Assembly (NCBI GenBank): GCA_964572725.1
Contig: CAZNFW010000030.1
Location: 1-33,061 of the forward strand
Direction: 5' to 3'
DNA length: 33,061 nucleotides
Source of the DNA: Rosettibacter sp964572725
Lineage (GTDB): Bacteria > Bacteroidota > Ignavibacteria > Ignavibacteriales > Melioribacteraceae
Of this stretch, positions 32,160-33,061 are shown in pieces. The notes beneath the pieces were generated by a model. It had not been told where the DNA came from, searched no databases, and worked only from the letters and a program-made list of their open reading frames with translations. Position 1 is the first letter of the stretch; each line of letters opens with the position of its first letter. The translations under genes and the position numbers were made by a program.

Positions 32160-32648
32160 ATGACAATGTTTGTTGCTATACTGGGCATTTTATTGCCAAT
32201 AATACATTTATTCGTATCAAAAATTCCTAAAACTAAAGAGCACATTTTAAAAATATTACTTCTTTATTCTTTTATTTTTCACGTTGGAGTTATGGGTTTT
32301 TTTCTCGGTTTTATTCCGCATGTGTTTTTTGCAGATCCTATTGCTAAAAGTATTGGTTGGCAGCCGGGCAGTCCATTTCAATTTGAAGTAGGACTACATG
32401 ATGGCGCCTGGGGAATTCTCGGTTTTCTTTGTTTATGGATAAGAGGAACTTTTTGGATTGCTACTGGTGTAGGCTGGTCATTCTTTATGTTAGGTGCTGC
32501 ATATGGACATATAAGAGAAACTATTTTACATAACAATTATGCTACTTATAATTTTTTTATGATTTTTGTTGATGCATTTATAGCTATCTATTTGCTGTTA
32601 CTTTTGTATTTATATTTTAAAATGAGAAAGGACCTGCTAAAAGTGTAA
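32160..32648 (+). CDS. DUF6790-like integral membrane protein
   Basis: A 162-residue protein with four or five predicted membrane helices (around 4-20, 29-52, 83-97, 98-113 and 130-152) and a conserved-looking extracytoplasmic region FFADPIAKSIGWQPGSPFQFEVGLHDGAWGILGF. This matches proteins I recall as DUF6790; function is unknown. AAAGGA lies nine bases before the ATG. It stands alone in direction and spacing, followed by a hydrogenase gene remnant. Confidence 0.7.
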   Translation: MTMFVAILGILLPIIHLFVSKIPKTKEHILKILLLYSFIFHVGVMGFFLGFIPHVFFADPIAKSIGWQPGSPFQFEVGLHDGAWGILGFLCLWIRGTFWIATGVGWSFFMLGAAYGHIRETILHNNYATYNFFMIFVDAFIAIYLLLLLYLYFKMRKDLLKV

Positions 32649-33061
32649 AATCTGGAGTACTCAAACAAATTCTGGAATATCTTTTTCGCGATTACAATAA
32701 TAGGGTTGCGAAATAACAGATGCTACATTGAACATGATTGAGATGGCTTTTCGAGCATACGATCCTTGTTTTGGTTGTGCCACACATACATTACCAGAAC
32801 AAATGCCTATAGAGCTGTGCATATACGATGCAGATGGAAATTTGATAAATCAAAAAATATGGATATTAGATATCTCATACCTTAGAACACTTTAATCGAG
32901 AGTTCAATCTATCTTAAATACGAAATGCTTGAGTTTAATAATACTTTCAAATCATCATATTGTAATATTTATCGGAGAATTTAATTCTAAGTAAAATATC
33001 ACAATATTTATCCCAAATTATTCAATAGAAAAATAAAAACAAGCATAAGATAAAAAGAATA
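32649..33061. other. Right-edge region without an intact gene
   Basis: Apart from the hydrogenase fragment at 32704-32895 listed separately, I see no coding region, RNA gene or clear repeat. From 32896 to the end the DNA is AT-rich and stop-dense in all frames I checked. Confidence 0.5.
32704..32895 (+). pseudogene. Remnant of the NiFe-hydrogenase large subunit C-terminus
   Basis: An open stretch between TAG 32701-32703 and TAA 32893-32895 translates to a fragment containing NMIEMAFRAYDPCFGCATH, the second NiFe-site motif (D-P-C-x-x-C-x-x-H) at the extreme C-terminus of hydrogenase large subunits. After the His comes TLPEQMPIELCIYDADG, which corresponds to the tail removed by the maturation endopeptidase in active enzymes. 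The AYDPC.GCATH form suggests a group 3 enzyme. Nothing upstream matches the rest of the subunit and no small subunit is present, so this is a decayed leftover. Confidence 0.65.

Overview
The window is AT-rich chromosomal DNA whose gene content and regulatory style point to the Bacteroidetes/Chlorobi/Ignavibacteria group; Ignavibacteria is my best guess. Support comes from an S46 dipeptidyl-peptidase, a DUF4932-type lipoprotein metalloprotease, a YciO-type protein, a SAM-I riboswitch in front of metY-metX, and candidate promoters of the -33 TTG / -7 TAnnTTTG type. I saw no rRNA, tRNA, CRISPR array or complete insertion sequence. Taxonomy is inferred from content and was not tested against a database.

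Layout. (1) 1-1530: a small accessory island of double-glycine leader peptides, a bacteriocin-like class. Peptide A is cut by the window edge, peptide B is intact and peptide C is broken. A and B are each followed by a small two-helix membrane protein, a plausible immunity protein. B and C are each preceded by a GC-rich structured element whose main hairpin carries a compensatory base-pair change between copies. (2) 1700-3945, plus strand: aldo/keto reductase (YghZ type), bacterioferritin, NUDIX ADP-sugar pyrophosphatase. (3) 4025-12336, minus strand: an MFS transporter, then a tightly spaced run queC-queF-tpl-glnD-murI and a lipoprotein metalloprotease. The PLP lyase in this run has the residues of tyrosine phenol-lyase rather than tryptophanase. 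(4) 12490-15248: yciO, a MITE-like element filling the gap to a convergent SDR dehydrogenase, an HD-domain hydrolase and a SixA-type phosphatase. (5) 15252-18699: a C39-like peptidase gene with an in-frame TGA, divergent from a D-Ala-D-Ala-ligase-like ATP-grasp enzyme, then aspartokinase. (6) 18782-22399: a lipoprotein gene with an in-frame TAA, then SAM riboswitch, terminator, metY and metX. With lysC this makes a methionine/aspartate-family neighbourhood. (7) 22454-28227: an S46 peptidase divergent from a large soluble multi-PAS hybrid histidine kinase. (8) 28308-31848: yceI-marR, with marR frameshifted at an A7 run and a candidate MarR operator upstream, divergent from the NAD-salvage pair pncB-pncA and a DUF488 gene. 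(9) 32160 to the end: a DUF6790-like membrane protein, then a remnant of the C-terminus of a NiFe-hydrogenase large subunit.

The most unusual material is the peptide island at the left edge. It has a repeated architecture (structured element, GG-leader peptide, small membrane protein), a stretch of leader DNA shared by peptides with unrelated cores, and signs of decay in one unit. A second theme is the number of interrupted genes: peptide C, the C39 protein, the regulatory-domain lipoprotein, marR and the hydrogenase remnant. Either this lineage is losing accessory genes or some base calls are wrong; the sequence alone cannot decide.
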